Assembly (NCBI RefSeq): GCF_016862635.1
Contig: NZ_BONI01000025.1
Span: 1 to 64,000, forward strand
Reading direction: 5' to 3'
Origin: Catellatospora coxensis
Lineage (GTDB): Bacteria; Actinomycetota; Actinomycetes; Mycobacteriales; Micromonosporaceae
DNA length: 64,000 nucleotides
In this document: piece after piece, positions 6,770-15,574 of the stretch
Position numbering within the stretch: the stretch's first letter is position 1
Layout: each line of letters begins with the position of its first letter
Notes under the pieces: generated by a model
Seen by the model: only the letters and a program-made list of their open reading frames with translations
Told to the model about the DNA's origin: nothing
Databases searched by the model: none
Translations under genes and position numbers: made by a program

Positions 6770-9160
6770 TCAGGCACGTCCTTCCAGGGTGGAGCTGTCT
6801 TCCATACCGGCGCTGTCTTGCGGGGTCGGTGCTGTGGCGGGTTCATCCCCGTTCGCGGTGCTCTCGGTGCTGGCCTTCGCACGCCCGCGCACGGTACCCG
6901 ACTGGAACGCGGACATCATCGTCCGGACCTGGTCGGCGCTGCGCTGGCGGGGGACCGGGGCGGGCTCGCCGAGCGAGACCGTGGTCTCCTCCGCGGCGGG
7001 AGCGGTTTCGGGCGAGGCCTTGCGCACCCGCTTGGGCAGCAGCGCGGTGGTCTCGTCGCCACCGCCGTTGCCCAGGTCGACAGTCTGCTCCTCGACGGGC
7101 ACGGCCGGGGCGGCCTCGACCGCGCGGGGGGCGCGCGGGGCGAAGATGCCCAGCGGCTCGCCCTTGTCGGTCGGGTCGGTCAGGGCCAGCTCCGCCGGGA
7201 TCAGCACGACGGCCGTGATGCCGCCGTACGACGACGAGCGCAGCCGCACGGTGATGCCCTGCCGGGCGGCCAGCCGGGCGACCACGAGCAGGCCCAGGCG
7301 GGAGCTGCTGGCAGGGTCGAACGCGGGCGGCTCGGCGAGCTTGCCGTTGGCCTCGGCCAGCTCGGCGTCGCTCATGCCCAGGCCGCGGTCCTCGACGTGC
7401 AGGGCCAGGCCGTTGCCGACCTGCTCGGCGAAGACCCGCACCCGGGTGTGCGGCGGGGCGAACGAGGTGGAGTTCTCCAGCAGCTCGGCCAGCAGGTGGA
7501 TGACGTCGCCGACGGCCCGGCCCACGACCTTCACGTCGGGCAGGCGGTCGATGGTGACCCGCTGGTAGTCCTCGATCTCGGAGGTCGCGCCGCGCACCAC
7601 GTCGATGACCGGCACCGGGTGCCGCCAGCCGCGGCCGGGAGCCGCGCCGGCGAGGATGACCAGCGCCTCGGCGTGGCGGCGCATGCGGGTGGCCATGTGG
7701 TCGAGCCGGAACAGGTCCTCCAGCTCCTGCGGCTCGGTGGTGCGCCGCTCCATCCGGTCGAGCAGGGTCAGCTGGCGGTGCAGCAGCGCCTGCGAGCGGC
7801 GGGCGATGTTGAGGAAGACCTCGCTGATGCCGCGGCGCAGCACGGCCTCGTCGACGGCGGCGCGCACCGCGGTGCGCTGCACCGCGCCGAAGGCGTGGCC
7901 CACCTGGCCGACCTCGTCGGTGCCGACGGCGACCAGTGGCACGTCGGTCAGCGACGGGTCGTTGACCAGCGCTCCGGGCTGGCGCAGCGCGGCGATGGCA
8001 CGGGGCAGGCGCTCGTGGGCGACCTCGAGGGCCGACACCCGCAGGCGCTCCAGGCGGCGGACCACGGAACGGCCGGTGCGCAGGGCCAGGACCAGGGAGA
8101 TCGCCGCGCACAGCAGGCCCAGCAGGGCGGCGACGATGGTCTGCGCGAAGGCCGCGATGCCCAGCTCGTTGGCCAGATCGGAGGTGGCGCCGGCGGCCGC
8201 GCCCTCGGTGGCGTCGAGCTGCTTGTAGATGGCGTCGTTGGTGCCGCGCCAGATCGCGGCGTCGATCAGGACCTTGCCGGGTCGCGTGGTGGAGAGCGTC
8301 TCCTCCATGGCGTACAGGGTGCGGTAGGTCTCGCTGTCGAAGATCTGCCGGAACTGCTCGTTGTGCGGCGCGGGCAGCGAGCCCAGCGCCTCGTCGTGGA
8401 CCTGGCGGCGGGCGCCGATGGTGCGCAGCAGCTGGTTCTGCTCGGCGACGGTGACCCGCCCGTCGGCGACCACGCTGCTGATCACGGCGTCCTCGCGGGC
8501 CATCATCTCGCGGGCGCGGCTGATGGCGAAGATGCCGTGGGCGAGTTCGGCCAGGTCGGGGTCGGCCAGCTTGGTCATCGGGGTGAAGGCCCGGTAGAGC
8601 CTGTCGACGATCTCGGAGTAGTCGCGCACCACGGCGAAGGGCTCGGCCTTGCCGCTGTCGACGTCCAGCCGCAGCTGGGGCAGCGTGTTCAGCGCGGCGA
8701 CGAAGGCGTCGACGTTCTGCAGCTGGTCCGGGGGCAGCTCGTCGCGCAGCTTGCTGCCGGTCAGGCTGCCGCGGAACTGCTGCTCGCGCTCATCGGTGCT
8801 CTTGCGCTGGTCGCTGAGCAGGACCGAGCCGGGCTTCTCGGCGACCGACAGCCGCCGCTCCCTCTGGATCTCGACCATGAGGCGTTCGCCGAAACCGCCG
8901 AAGACCTGCTCGTAGTTGCGGGCGGCCAGCAGGTTCAGCGCGTCCCCGGCGCTGACCGCCACTCCGAATACGGAGAGGCCGGTGATGGCCACCAACGGCA
9001 CCACTGCCAGGGTCATGATCTTGGCGCGAATGCTCCAGCCACGGTTTCTCACACTGACCACGTCCAAGGTACGGCTCACCGCGACGTCAAACATCGTGTC
9101 CCGGGGGCCAACCGGTGCACGAAGCGGAACCATGACACGCCACAGGTCGCTATCTGACAA
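6770..9160 (-). CDS. cvnA: Conservon sensor kinase-like protein, CvnA-like (NIT domain)
   Basis: A 796-residue membrane protein. A first membrane segment lies at about residues 48-70 (IMTLAVVPLVAITGLSVFGVAV). An extracytoplasmic helical region resembling nitrate/nitrite-sensing (NIT) domains follows, then a second membrane segment near residues 320-345 and a HAMP-like linker. A GHKL ATPase domain carries the N box LLAELLENSTSF, VEDRGLGMSD and SRLGLLVVARLAARQG. No conventional H-box phosphorylation site is obvious, as in other CvnA proteins. The Ala/Pro-rich C-terminal ~130 residues look disordered. The start is uncertain: TTG at 9160, ATG at 9133 and ATG at 9094 are all possible and none has a well-spaced ribosome-binding sequence. 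It is the first gene of the cvn operon. Confidence 0.92.
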   Translation of the reverse strand: MSDSDLWRVMVPLRAPVGPRDTMFDVAVSRTLDVVSVRNRGWSIRAKIMTLAVVPLVAITGLSVFGVAVSAGDALNLLAARNYEQVFGGFGERLMVEIQRERRLSVAEKPGSVLLSDQRKSTDEREQQFRGSLTGSKLRDELPPDQLQNVDAFVAALNTLPQLRLDVDSGKAEPFAVVRDYSEIVDRLYRAFTPMTKLADPDLAELAHGIFAISRAREMMAREDAVISSVVADGRVTVAEQNQLLRTIGARRQVHDEALGSLPAPHNEQFRQIFDSETYRTLYAMEETLSTTRPGKVLIDAAIWRGTNDAIYKQLDATEGAAAGATSDLANELGIAAFAQTIVAALLGLLCAAISLVLALRTGRSVVRRLERLRVSALEVAHERLPRAIAALRQPGALVNDPSLTDVPLVAVGTDEVGQVGHAFGAVQRTAVRAAVDEAVLRRGISEVFLNIARRSQALLHRQLTLLDRMERRTTEPQELEDLFRLDHMATRMRRHAEALVILAGAAPGRGWRHPVPVIDVVRGATSEIEDYQRVTIDRLPDVKVVGRAVGDVIHLLAELLENSTSFAPPHTRVRVFAEQVGNGLALHVEDRGLGMSDAELAEANGKLAEPPAFDPASSSRLGLLVVARLAARQGITVRLRSSSYGGITAVVLIPAELALTDPTDKGEPLGIFAPRAPRAVEAAPAVPVEEQTVDLGNGGGDETTALLPKRVRKASPETAPAAEETTVSLGEPAPVPRQRSADQVRTMMSAFQSGTVRGRAKASTESTANGDEPATAPTPQDSAGMEDSSTLEGRA

Positions 9161-9338
9161 TGCCTCCGGGCAGTGAACCTAGTCGGCTCTTGAGTTCCTG
9201 TCCACTGCGGTGGATGTCCATTGTGGACAAGGTCACTTAAGGCGATGGAGTGCTTGCTTTGGGTGTACCGGCTTGGCGCGCTCGCGAGCCGCCCGGCACA
9301 CTGTCGCACGGCATCCCGTCACCTCTGGAGGATCATCG

Positions 9339-10163
9339 ATGGGCGACATCGTCACCGTGGTCTCGGCGGCACTGTCCGTGCTCGGCGCGATCGTCGCCGG
9401 CGTCATGACCACCTGGTCGGCGCGCCGCAACGCCATGTTCGAGCACCGGCTGGCGGCCGAACGCCACGAGGCCAGCAAGGCCGAGCAGGCCCAGGAGGTG
9501 ATCAGCCGGTACCGCGAGCCGCTCCTGCTGGCCGCGTTCAACCTGCAGTCCCGCCTGCACAACGCCGTCGGCGGCGTCTACATGACCGAATACCTGAACC
9601 ACCCCGACGAGGACGAGCGCCGCTACGCCCGGGACTACACCGTCTACGTGCTGGCCGACTACTTCTGCTGGGTCGAGATCATCCGGCGTGACCTGCGGTT
9701 CCTCGACCTCGGCGACGAGGACAGCAACCGCACCTTCCACCGGCACCTCAACCTCGTCGGCACCGCGTTCTCCTCGATGAAGCTGCCGGGCAACCACTTC
9801 CGGCTGTTCAAAGGCCAGCAGCGCGCCATCGGCGAGCTGATGATCGTCACGACCGGCGGCCGGGCCGACAGCATGACCTACCCGGCGTTCTGCTCGCAGC
9901 TGGACAACAACGACGAGTTCCGCCGCTGGTTCCGCCGGTTGGTCGACGACGTCGCCGAGGTCGTGGCGCAGGACTGGGCGGGCAACGAGCGGCTGATCAG
10001 GGCACAGCACGCGCTGATCGACCTGATCGACTTCCTGGACCCCGCACGCACCCGGCTGCCCGACGACCGCGCCAAGCTGCTCGAACCGCCGCCCGCGCAG
10101 CTGCCGGCGGCGGGCACTCCGGCGGCGTCGGTCCCGGTGCCGGCCCACCTCGGGACGGTGTAG
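9339..10163 (+). CDS. Hypothetical protein with N-terminal membrane anchor
   Basis: A 274-residue protein starting at ATG 9339, with GGAGG eight bases upstream. Residues 1-25 form a hydrophobic segment (VVSAALSVLGAIVAGVMTTW), followed by a predicted helix rich in Arg and Glu (EHRLAAERHEASKAEQAQEVISRYREPLLLAAFNLQSRL). The rest is soluble and mostly helical with many aromatic residues, and the last 30 residues are Pro/Ala-rich. Proteins of this shape occur widely in actinomycetes without a known function; I do not recognise a named family. It is divergent from cvnA and convergent with the next minus-strand operon. Confidence 0.75.
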   Translation: MGDIVTVVSAALSVLGAIVAGVMTTWSARRNAMFEHRLAAERHEASKAEQAQEVISRYREPLLLAAFNLQSRLHNAVGGVYMTEYLNHPDEDERRYARDYTVYVLADYFCWVEIIRRDLRFLDLGDEDSNRTFHRHLNLVGTAFSSMKLPGNHFRLFKGQQRAIGELMIVTTGGRADSMTYPAFCSQLDNNDEFRRWFRRLVDDVAEVVAQDWAGNERLIRAQHALIDLIDFLDPARTRLPDDRAKLLEPPPAQLPAAGTPAASVPVPAHLGTV

Positions 10164-10364
10164 CCCGAGCCGGCCGGTGCCGCCGGAAACGGGGCAGGCC
10201 ACGCCGACCGGTGGAAACGGGAACGTCCGCCCGGCGCCGGACGGACCTCCCCGCCCGTGTCCTGACACGACACGGTGCGAGCGCGTGAGCGGCCGGGCCC
10301 GGCTGCTCACGATGCACGGCGGTTCAGCGAGCGGCGGAGTGCGGCCGCCGTGCCGCCCGGCGCG

Positions 10365-10946
10365 TCACCGGGCGGCCAGGTCCGGGCGTTCGGACGCCGA
10401 CGGGTCGGCGGGCAGGACCGGGGGAGACCCGGCCGCCACCCAGGCCGCGCAGACCGCGTCCGCGGCGGCCGTGGCCTGCGCGGGGGTCAGCTGCGACGTG
10501 ACGACCCCGCAGGCGCCGTCGGTGATCGTCACCGTCAGCGTGCCGCCGGAGGCCAGTGGCAGCACCAGCGTGCCGCCCGCGCCCCAGCCCAGGTCCATCG
10601 GCAGCTCCGCCAGCGCGACCCCGGCCGGCAGCGCGCCCGACACGGCGTCGACCGCGCTGCCCAGCGGGAAGCCCACGGCCAGCTGCGTACCGGCGTTCGG
10701 GTCGAACACCGGCTCCACCGACGGCGACGGCTGCGCGGTGACCTGCGCCGGCGGCGCGCTCGGCCAGACCGCCACGGCGACCGCCCCGGCCAGCAGCGGC
10801 GTCAGCGCGAGCGCGCCGATCGCCGCGTACCGGCGGTTGCGGCGGCGTGCCCCGCGCCGCTCGATGTCGGCGGTGCCCGCGGGCAGGTCCGGCTCGTCGG
10901 CGACCAGTTCGGCCAGCGCGGACCGTACGTCCTGGTGTTCTGTCAT
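10365..10946 (-). CDS. Membrane protein paired with an ECF sigma factor (putative anti-sigma)
   Basis: A 193-residue protein. Its first ~45 residues are acidic then Arg-rich and probably cytosolic (RSALAELVADEPDLPAGTADIERRGARRRNRRY). A membrane helix follows (AAIGALALTPLLAGAVAVAVW), then an extracytoplasmic domain with a short repeat-poor sequence. The start ATG overlaps the stop of the sigma-factor gene by four bases and has a strong GGAAGGAG site. Position and topology fit an anti-sigma factor that senses outside the membrane, but no anti-sigma motif (HxxxCxxC) is visible. Function is inferred from context. Confidence 0.75.
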   Translation of the reverse strand: MTEHQDVRSALAELVADEPDLPAGTADIERRGARRRNRRYAAIGALALTPLLAGAVAVAVWPSAPPAQVTAQPSPSVEPVFDPNAGTQLAVGFPLGSAVDAVSGALPAGVALAELPMDLGWGAGGTLVLPLASGGTLTVTITDGACGVVTSQLTPAQATAAADAVCAAWVAAGSPPVLPADPSASERPDLAAR

Positions 10947-11437
10947 GCGGGTTCTCCTTCCAGGGCGCCGGAGCGTGCCAGCGCCTCGCGTAGGTGGGCC
11001 AGGCCGCGGGAGGCCTGGCTCTTGACGTTGCCCGTGCCGCACCCCAGCGCCGCCGCGGTCTGCTCGACCGACAGGTCCTCCCAGTAGCGCAGCACCACGA
11101 CCGCCCGCTGCGACGGGTGCAGCCCCGCCAGTGCCCGCAGCAGGACGTCGCGGGTGCCGTCGTCGTGCGGGTCGGCGGCCGCCGGCTCGGGCAGCTCGGC
11201 GGTGGCCACCTCGCGCCGCCACTTGCGGCGGTGCGTGGCCAGGTAGCCGTTGACGAGCATGCGGCGCACGTACGGTTCGACGTCGCCGCCGGCCCGCACC
11301 CGCCGCCAGTGCACGAACAGCCCGGCCAGCGCGTCCTGGACCAGGTCGTCGGCCAGGTGCCAGTCCCCGCACAGCAGGTACGCCGTGCGGCGCAGGGCGG
11401 CCCGCCGGGAGCCGGCGTATTCGCGGAAGTCGTTCAT
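10943..11437 (-). CDS. RNA polymerase ECF sigma factor, SigE family
   Basis: A 164-residue ECF sigma factor with region 2 (RRTAYLLCGDWHLADDLVQDALAGLF) and region 4 (SQRAVVVLRYWEDLSVEQTAAALG, then GTGNVKSQASRGLAHLREAL). It is similar in layout to the factors at 2418 and 20937, but its partner gene encodes a single-pass membrane protein rather than a beta-propeller. The start ATG at 11437 faces the divergent SWIM-domain operon. The stop overlaps the next gene by four bases. Confidence 0.93.
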   Translation of the reverse strand: MNDFREYAGSRRAALRRTAYLLCGDWHLADDLVQDALAGLFVHWRRVRAGGDVEPYVRRMLVNGYLATHRRKWRREVATAELPEPAAADPHDDGTRDVLLRALAGLHPSQRAVVVLRYWEDLSVEQTAAALGCGTGNVKSQASRGLAHLREALARSGALEGEPA

Positions 11438-11569
11438 CCGCCCACCCCGGAACCGGGCCGGTGGTCTCGCTCGTGACTGTCGCTCATGCCGACTTCATGC
11501 GAACAGGTGGCGCGGGGGTTGCACGGGCCGCGACCGTCGTTGTCGGACGGGGTGGCTACGGTGGCGCGC

Positions 11570-12895
11570 ATGTCCGAACCGACCGAGCCGCCCTGGACCG
11601 CCGAACAGGTCCAGGGGCTGGCCCCCGACGCGTCGTCGTTCGCCGCGGCCCGCAAACTCGCCGGGGCGTCCGGCTGGAGCGCCACCGGCCACGGCGGCAC
11701 GCCGCTGGGGCTGTGGGGCCTGTGCAAGGGCAGCGGCAGCACGCCGTACCAGATCTGCGTGGATCTGGTCGAGCCCGCCTACCGCTGCTCCTGCCCGAGC
11801 CGCAAGTTCCCCTGCAAACACGCCCTCGCGCTGCTGCTGCGCTGGTCGTCCGGCCAGGTCGCGGCCGAGGAGCCGCCGCAGTGGATGACCGAGTGGACCA
11901 CCTCCCGCGAGGCCCGCGCCGAGAAGAAGGCCCAGCAGGCCGCCGCGCCGCGCACCGAGGCGCAGGAACGCGCCGCGCAGCGCCGCGCCGACAAACGCGC
12001 GGAGTCCGTCGCCGCGGGCATCGCCGAGCTGCGCACCTGGCTGTCCGATCAGGTCCGGCACGGCATCGCCGGGCTCGACCAGGCCGGCTACCGCCCGTTC
12101 GAGCAGGTCGCGGCCCGGCTCGTCGACGCCCAGGCCCCCGGTCTGGCGGGCGCGGTGCGCCGGCTGGCCCCGGTGCCCAGCTCCGGCCCCGGCTGGGAGC
12201 AGCGGCTGCTGGGCGAACTGTCGCTGCTGCACCTGCTGGCCGGCGCCGCCGCGAACCCCGAGGCGCTGCCCGAGGACCTGGCCGCGACCGTGCACAGCCG
12301 GGTCGGCCAGGCCGTGCCCACCGAGCAGGTCCTGGCCGGGGCGCCGGTGCGCGACCGCTGGCAGGTCGTCGGCACCCGCGACGACACCGAGGACAAGCTG
12401 ACCAGCCGCAGGGTATGGCTGCGCGGCCGCGACACCGGACGCCCCGCGCTGGTGCTGTCGTTCGCGATGCCCGGCCAGGCGCTGCCCGTCGACCTGGTGC
12501 TCGGCACCGAACTCGACGCCGAGCTGACCTATTACCCCGGTGCCGCCCCGCTGCGCGCCCTGGTCGCCGCCCGCCACGGCGCGCCGGCGCCGTGCCCGGC
12601 CCCCGGCCCGGCGCAGACCGTCGCGCAGGCCCTCGACGAGGTCGGCGCGGCCCTGGCCGGCGACCCGTGGTTGTTCCAGTGGCCGGTGCTGCTGCGCGGC
12701 GTGCTCGCCCCCGGTAGCCCGTGGCACCTGATCGACCCCGACGGCGACGCGCTGCCCCTGGACCCGGCGCTCGGCGAGCCGTGGCGGCTGGCCGCCGTCG
12801 CGGGCGGACACGAGATCACCCTCGCCGCCGAGTGGGGCCCGGCCGGGCTGCGCCCGCTCGCGGTGTACGACGGCACGGAGGTGGTCCGCGCATGA
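11570..12895 (+). CDS. SWIM zinc-finger protein (YehQ-like)
   Basis: A 441-residue protein whose SWIM zinc-binding motif is complete: C73-S-C75, then C82-K-H84, giving CxC...CxH. A coiled, Ala/Arg/Glu-rich stretch follows (residues ~110-150), then a long domain without known motifs. SWIM domains bind DNA or protein. This gene opens a five-gene set (SWIM, DUF5691, MoxR ATPase, DUF5682, VWA) with the same domain content as the E. coli yehL/M/P/Q genes plus DUF5691. The ATG at 11570 lies close to the divergent sigma-factor gene. Its stop overlaps a 37-codon ORF by four bases. Confidence 0.88.
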   Translation: MSEPTEPPWTAEQVQGLAPDASSFAAARKLAGASGWSATGHGGTPLGLWGLCKGSGSTPYQICVDLVEPAYRCSCPSRKFPCKHALALLLRWSSGQVAAEEPPQWMTEWTTSREARAEKKAQQAAAPRTEAQERAAQRRADKRAESVAAGIAELRTWLSDQVRHGIAGLDQAGYRPFEQVAARLVDAQAPGLAGAVRRLAPVPSSGPGWEQRLLGELSLLHLLAGAAANPEALPEDLAATVHSRVGQAVPTEQVLAGAPVRDRWQVVGTRDDTEDKLTSRRVWLRGRDTGRPALVLSFAMPGQALPVDLVLGTELDAELTYYPGAAPLRALVAARHGAPAPCPAPGPAQTVAQALDEVGAALAGDPWLFQWPVLLRGVLAPGSPWHLIDPDGDALPLDPALGEPWRLAAVAGGHEITLAAEWGPAGLRPLAVYDGTEVVRA

Positions 12896-13005
12896 CGCCT
12901 TATATCTACGGCGTGGCTCGCGTCCTCGCCGAAGGAGCAACGCCCATGAGGTCTCACCTCAACCACACGCAGCCGACCGCCGAGCAGAAGGGGCCGCGGG
13001 CATGA
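12892..13005 (+). CDS. Possible 37-codon ORF bridging two operon genes
   Basis: A short reading frame (begins MTPYIYGVARVL, ends EQKGPRA) joined by ATGA overlaps at both ends: its ATG overlaps the SWIM gene stop, and its stop overlaps the ATG of the DUF5691 gene. It uses a frame different from both neighbours. No domain or signal is recognisable. It could be a real small protein, or a leader that keeps ribosomes moving between the two large genes. The double overlap, in an operon where every other junction is an ATGA or GTGA overlap, is the only argument for translation. Confidence 0.35.
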   Translation: MTPYIYGVARVLAEGATPMRSHLNHTQPTAEQKGPRA

Positions 13006-14489
13006 GCACGAGTATCTGGTCCGATCTGATGTCCAGCGCGCTCGTCGGCACCGACCGGCGCAGGCCGGTGCTGAGCGGCTTGGACGGTCCGCCGGCGGGG
13101 ACGCTGTCTCCGATCGGGACCGAACTGGACCCTGACGGGCTGCTGTCCGCCGCGGCCGCGGTGACCGTCACCCGCCGCGCGGGGCAGGTTCCCGCCCGGA
13201 CGCAGCGTCCCGACCCGGCCACCGCCGAGACCGCGCCGTACGCGTCCGCCGCCGCGCAGCAGCGGCTCGCGGCGCTGCTGTCCGGTGGGGACGCCGAACT
13301 GGACCGGACCACGACCCGGGACCTGGCCGGGGAGTGGCTGCGCATCGCCGCCGGGCGCGGCCTGCTCGCCGAGCCCGGCCTGCTGGTCGCGCTGCTGGAC
13401 CTGGGCAGCTCCGACTCCTCGGTGCGCCCCGTGGTGCGCGCCGTCGGCGGGACGCGGTTGGGCTGGCTGGCCCTGCAGGGGCCGGGCCGCTGGGCCTGGG
13501 CCGTGCAGCCGGAGGACGCGGCGCAGCCGGCCGACTGGGACACCGGCCGGGCCGCCGACCGGGTCCGCTACCTGGGCGAGCTGCGTGCCCGCGACGCCGC
13601 CGCCGGGCGGGACCTGCTGCTGGAGGCGTGGCCGCAGGAGAAGGCCGCCGACCTGGCCGCGCTGATCGCCGCGTGCGGCGCCGGGCTCGGACCCGACGAC
13701 GAGCCGTGGCTCGAGAAGGCCCTCGACGACCGCCGGGCGCAGATCCGCGAGGCCGCCGCGCGGCTGCTCGCCGTGCTGCCCGGGTCGGCGTGGCGGCAGC
13801 GCATGGCCGAACGGGCGCTGGCCTGCGTGCACGTCGCCGCACGCAAGCTGGTCGCGACGGCGCCGACCGAGTGCGACGAGTCGATGCGCCGCGACGGGAT
13901 CAGCGTCAAACCGCCGCAGAGCGTCGGCGAGCGCACCCACTGGTTCCGCCAGATCATCGAGTACGCGCCGCTGGACTGCTGGACGGCGTTCGACGAGACC
14001 CCGGCCGGGCTGCTCAGCCGCAAGTTCGACGACACCTGGGGCCATGTGCTGCGGGCCGGGCTCAACCGCGCCGCGATCACGCAACGCGACGGGGCGTGGG
14101 CCGCCGTGCTCATCCACGAGGGGCTCGGCCGCCGGGACATGAACGAGCTGCGGGAACTCGCCGCGGTCATGCCCGAACAGGACCTGGCCGAGCTGATCGC
14201 GGCACAGCTGCGGCGCGAGGTCGACATCGCGACCCGGCTGCTCGACGTGCTGCCCACGCCGTGGGCCGCGCCGGTCCCCGAAGCCGTCCTGGAGTGCCTG
14301 GCCGACACCCAGCGCCGCCGCTCCGGCTGGTGGCAGCTGCTGCGCCACGCCGAGTGGGGCTTCGACCCGGCGTACGCGCCGCAGGCCCGCGCCCTGCACG
14401 ACTCCCTGCCGATCCCGGACCAGCAGCTGCTGGTCCGCTTCATCACCATGCTGCAGATCCGCCACGACATCCACCAGGAGCTCTCATGA
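13002..14489 (+). CDS. DUF5691 family protein
   Basis: A 495-residue protein with the N-terminal signature of DUF5691 (MSSALVGTDRRRPVL) and an otherwise helical, Ala/Leu-rich sequence resembling HEAT-type repeats: a long run of alternating helices with EAAARLLAVLPGS and ELAAVMPEQDLAELIAAQL-like units. The function of DUF5691 is unknown; proteins of this family regularly neighbour SWIM, MoxR and VWA genes. Its stop overlaps the MoxR ATPase start by four bases (ATGA). It may act as a scaffold or adaptor in the complex; that is inference. Confidence 0.85.
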   Translation: MSTSIWSDLMSSALVGTDRRRPVLSGLDGPPAGTLSPIGTELDPDGLLSAAAAVTVTRRAGQVPARTQRPDPATAETAPYASAAAQQRLAALLSGGDAELDRTTTRDLAGEWLRIAAGRGLLAEPGLLVALLDLGSSDSSVRPVVRAVGGTRLGWLALQGPGRWAWAVQPEDAAQPADWDTGRAADRVRYLGELRARDAAAGRDLLLEAWPQEKAADLAALIAACGAGLGPDDEPWLEKALDDRRAQIREAAARLLAVLPGSAWRQRMAERALACVHVAARKLVATAPTECDESMRRDGISVKPPQSVGERTHWFRQIIEYAPLDCWTAFDETPAGLLSRKFDDTWGHVLRAGLNRAAITQRDGAWAAVLIHEGLGRRDMNELRELAAVMPEQDLAELIAAQLRREVDIATRLLDVLPTPWAAPVPEAVLECLADTQRRRSGWWQLLRHAEWGFDPAYAPQARALHDSLPIPDQQLLVRFITMLQIRHDIHQELS

Positions 14490-15574
14490 CCGCCACCCTC
14501 GACGCCACGCCCACGGTGCTGCGCCCGCACGCCGAGCAGCTCTACGCCGCCGAGCTGGAGCAGCTCGCCGCAGCCGACGACCTGCCCCGCCCGCCCGGCT
14601 GGCGGCTGTCCCCGCAGGCCGTCGTGACGTACCTGCTCGGCGACGGCAAGGACGTCAGCGCGAAGTACATCGGGCCGCGGCGGCTGATGGAGGTCGCCGT
14701 GGCGACGCTGGCCACCGACCGGGCGCTGCTGCTGCTCGGCGTGCCCGGCACCGCCAAGACGTGGGTGTCGGAGCACCTGGCCGCGGCGGTCAGCGGCGAC
14801 TCGACGCTACTGGTCCAGGGCACCGCGGGCACCCCCGAGGAGGCGATGCGGTACGGCTGGAACTACGCCCGGCTGCTCGCCGAGGGCCCGACCGCCGGAG
14901 CGGTGGTGGCCAGCCCGGTGATGCGCGCGATGCGCACCGGTGCGATCGCCCGGATCGAGGAGCTGACCCGGGTGCCGTCCGACGTGCAGGACACGCTGCT
15001 GACGATCCTGTCGGAGAAGACGCTGCCAGTGCCGGAGCTGGGCGAGGAGGTGCAGGCGGTCAAGGGCTTCAACGTCATCGCGACCGCCAACGACCGCGAC
15101 CGGGGCGTCAACGAGCTGTCCAGCGCGCTGCGGCGGCGCTTCAACACCGTCGTGCTGCCCGTGCCGGGCACCGTGGAGGAAGAGGTGGAGATCGTCGCGC
15201 AGCGGGTCGCGTCGCTGGGCAAGGCCCTGGAGCTGCCGGCCGTGCCGGACGCGATCAGCGAGATCCGCCGGGTGGTGACCGTGTTCCGGGAGCTGCGCGA
15301 AGGGCTGACCGCGGACGGGCGTACCAAGCTGAAGAGCCCCAGCGGCACCCTGTCCACCGCCGAGGCGATCTCGGTGATGACCAGCGGTATGGCCCTGGCC
15401 TCGCACTTCGGCGACGGCACCGTGCGGGCCGCCGACGTCGCCGCGGGCATCCGCGGGGCCGTGGTCCGCGACCCCGTCTCCGACGCCGTCATCTGGCGGG
15501 AGTACCTGGAGACCGTGGCGCGTGAGCGCGACGGCTGGAAGGACTTCTACCGCGCCGCCCGGGAGGCGGAGTGA
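14486..15574 (+). CDS. MoxR-type AAA+ ATPase (YehL-like)
   Basis: A 362-residue AAA+ ATPase of the MoxR clade. Walker A is GVPGTAKT with Lys91. Walker B is in the unusual form AIARIEELTRVPSDVQ, where the DE pair is replaced by EE. Sensor 1 is IATANDRDRG and the arginine-finger region is SSALRRRF. MoxR ATPases act with VWA-domain partners as chaperones or metal-insertion machines. It overlaps its neighbours by four bases on each side, and the VWA partner is two genes downstream. Confidence 0.93.
   Translation: MTATLDATPTVLRPHAEQLYAAELEQLAAADDLPRPPGWRLSPQAVVTYLLGDGKDVSAKYIGPRRLMEVAVATLATDRALLLLGVPGTAKTWVSEHLAAAVSGDSTLLVQGTAGTPEEAMRYGWNYARLLAEGPTAGAVVASPVMRAMRTGAIARIEELTRVPSDVQDTLLTILSEKTLPVPELGEEVQAVKGFNVIATANDRDRGVNELSSALRRRFNTVVLPVPGTVEEEVEIVAQRVASLGKALELPAVPDAISEIRRVVTVFRELREGLTADGRTKLKSPSGTLSTAEAISVMTSGMALASHFGDGTVRAADVAAGIRGAVVRDPVSDAVIWREYLETVARERDGWKDFYRAAREAE

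Noticed and set aside
6371-9157. A 928-codon plus-strand frame across cvnA and cvnB.
   Set aside because: It is antisense to the conservon genes, whose order, overlaps and motifs are clear.
10224-10243. A 6-bp hairpin (CGTCCG/CGGACG) between convergent genes at 10163 and 10365.
   Set aside because: A stem this short is expected by chance in GC-rich DNA, so no terminator was called.
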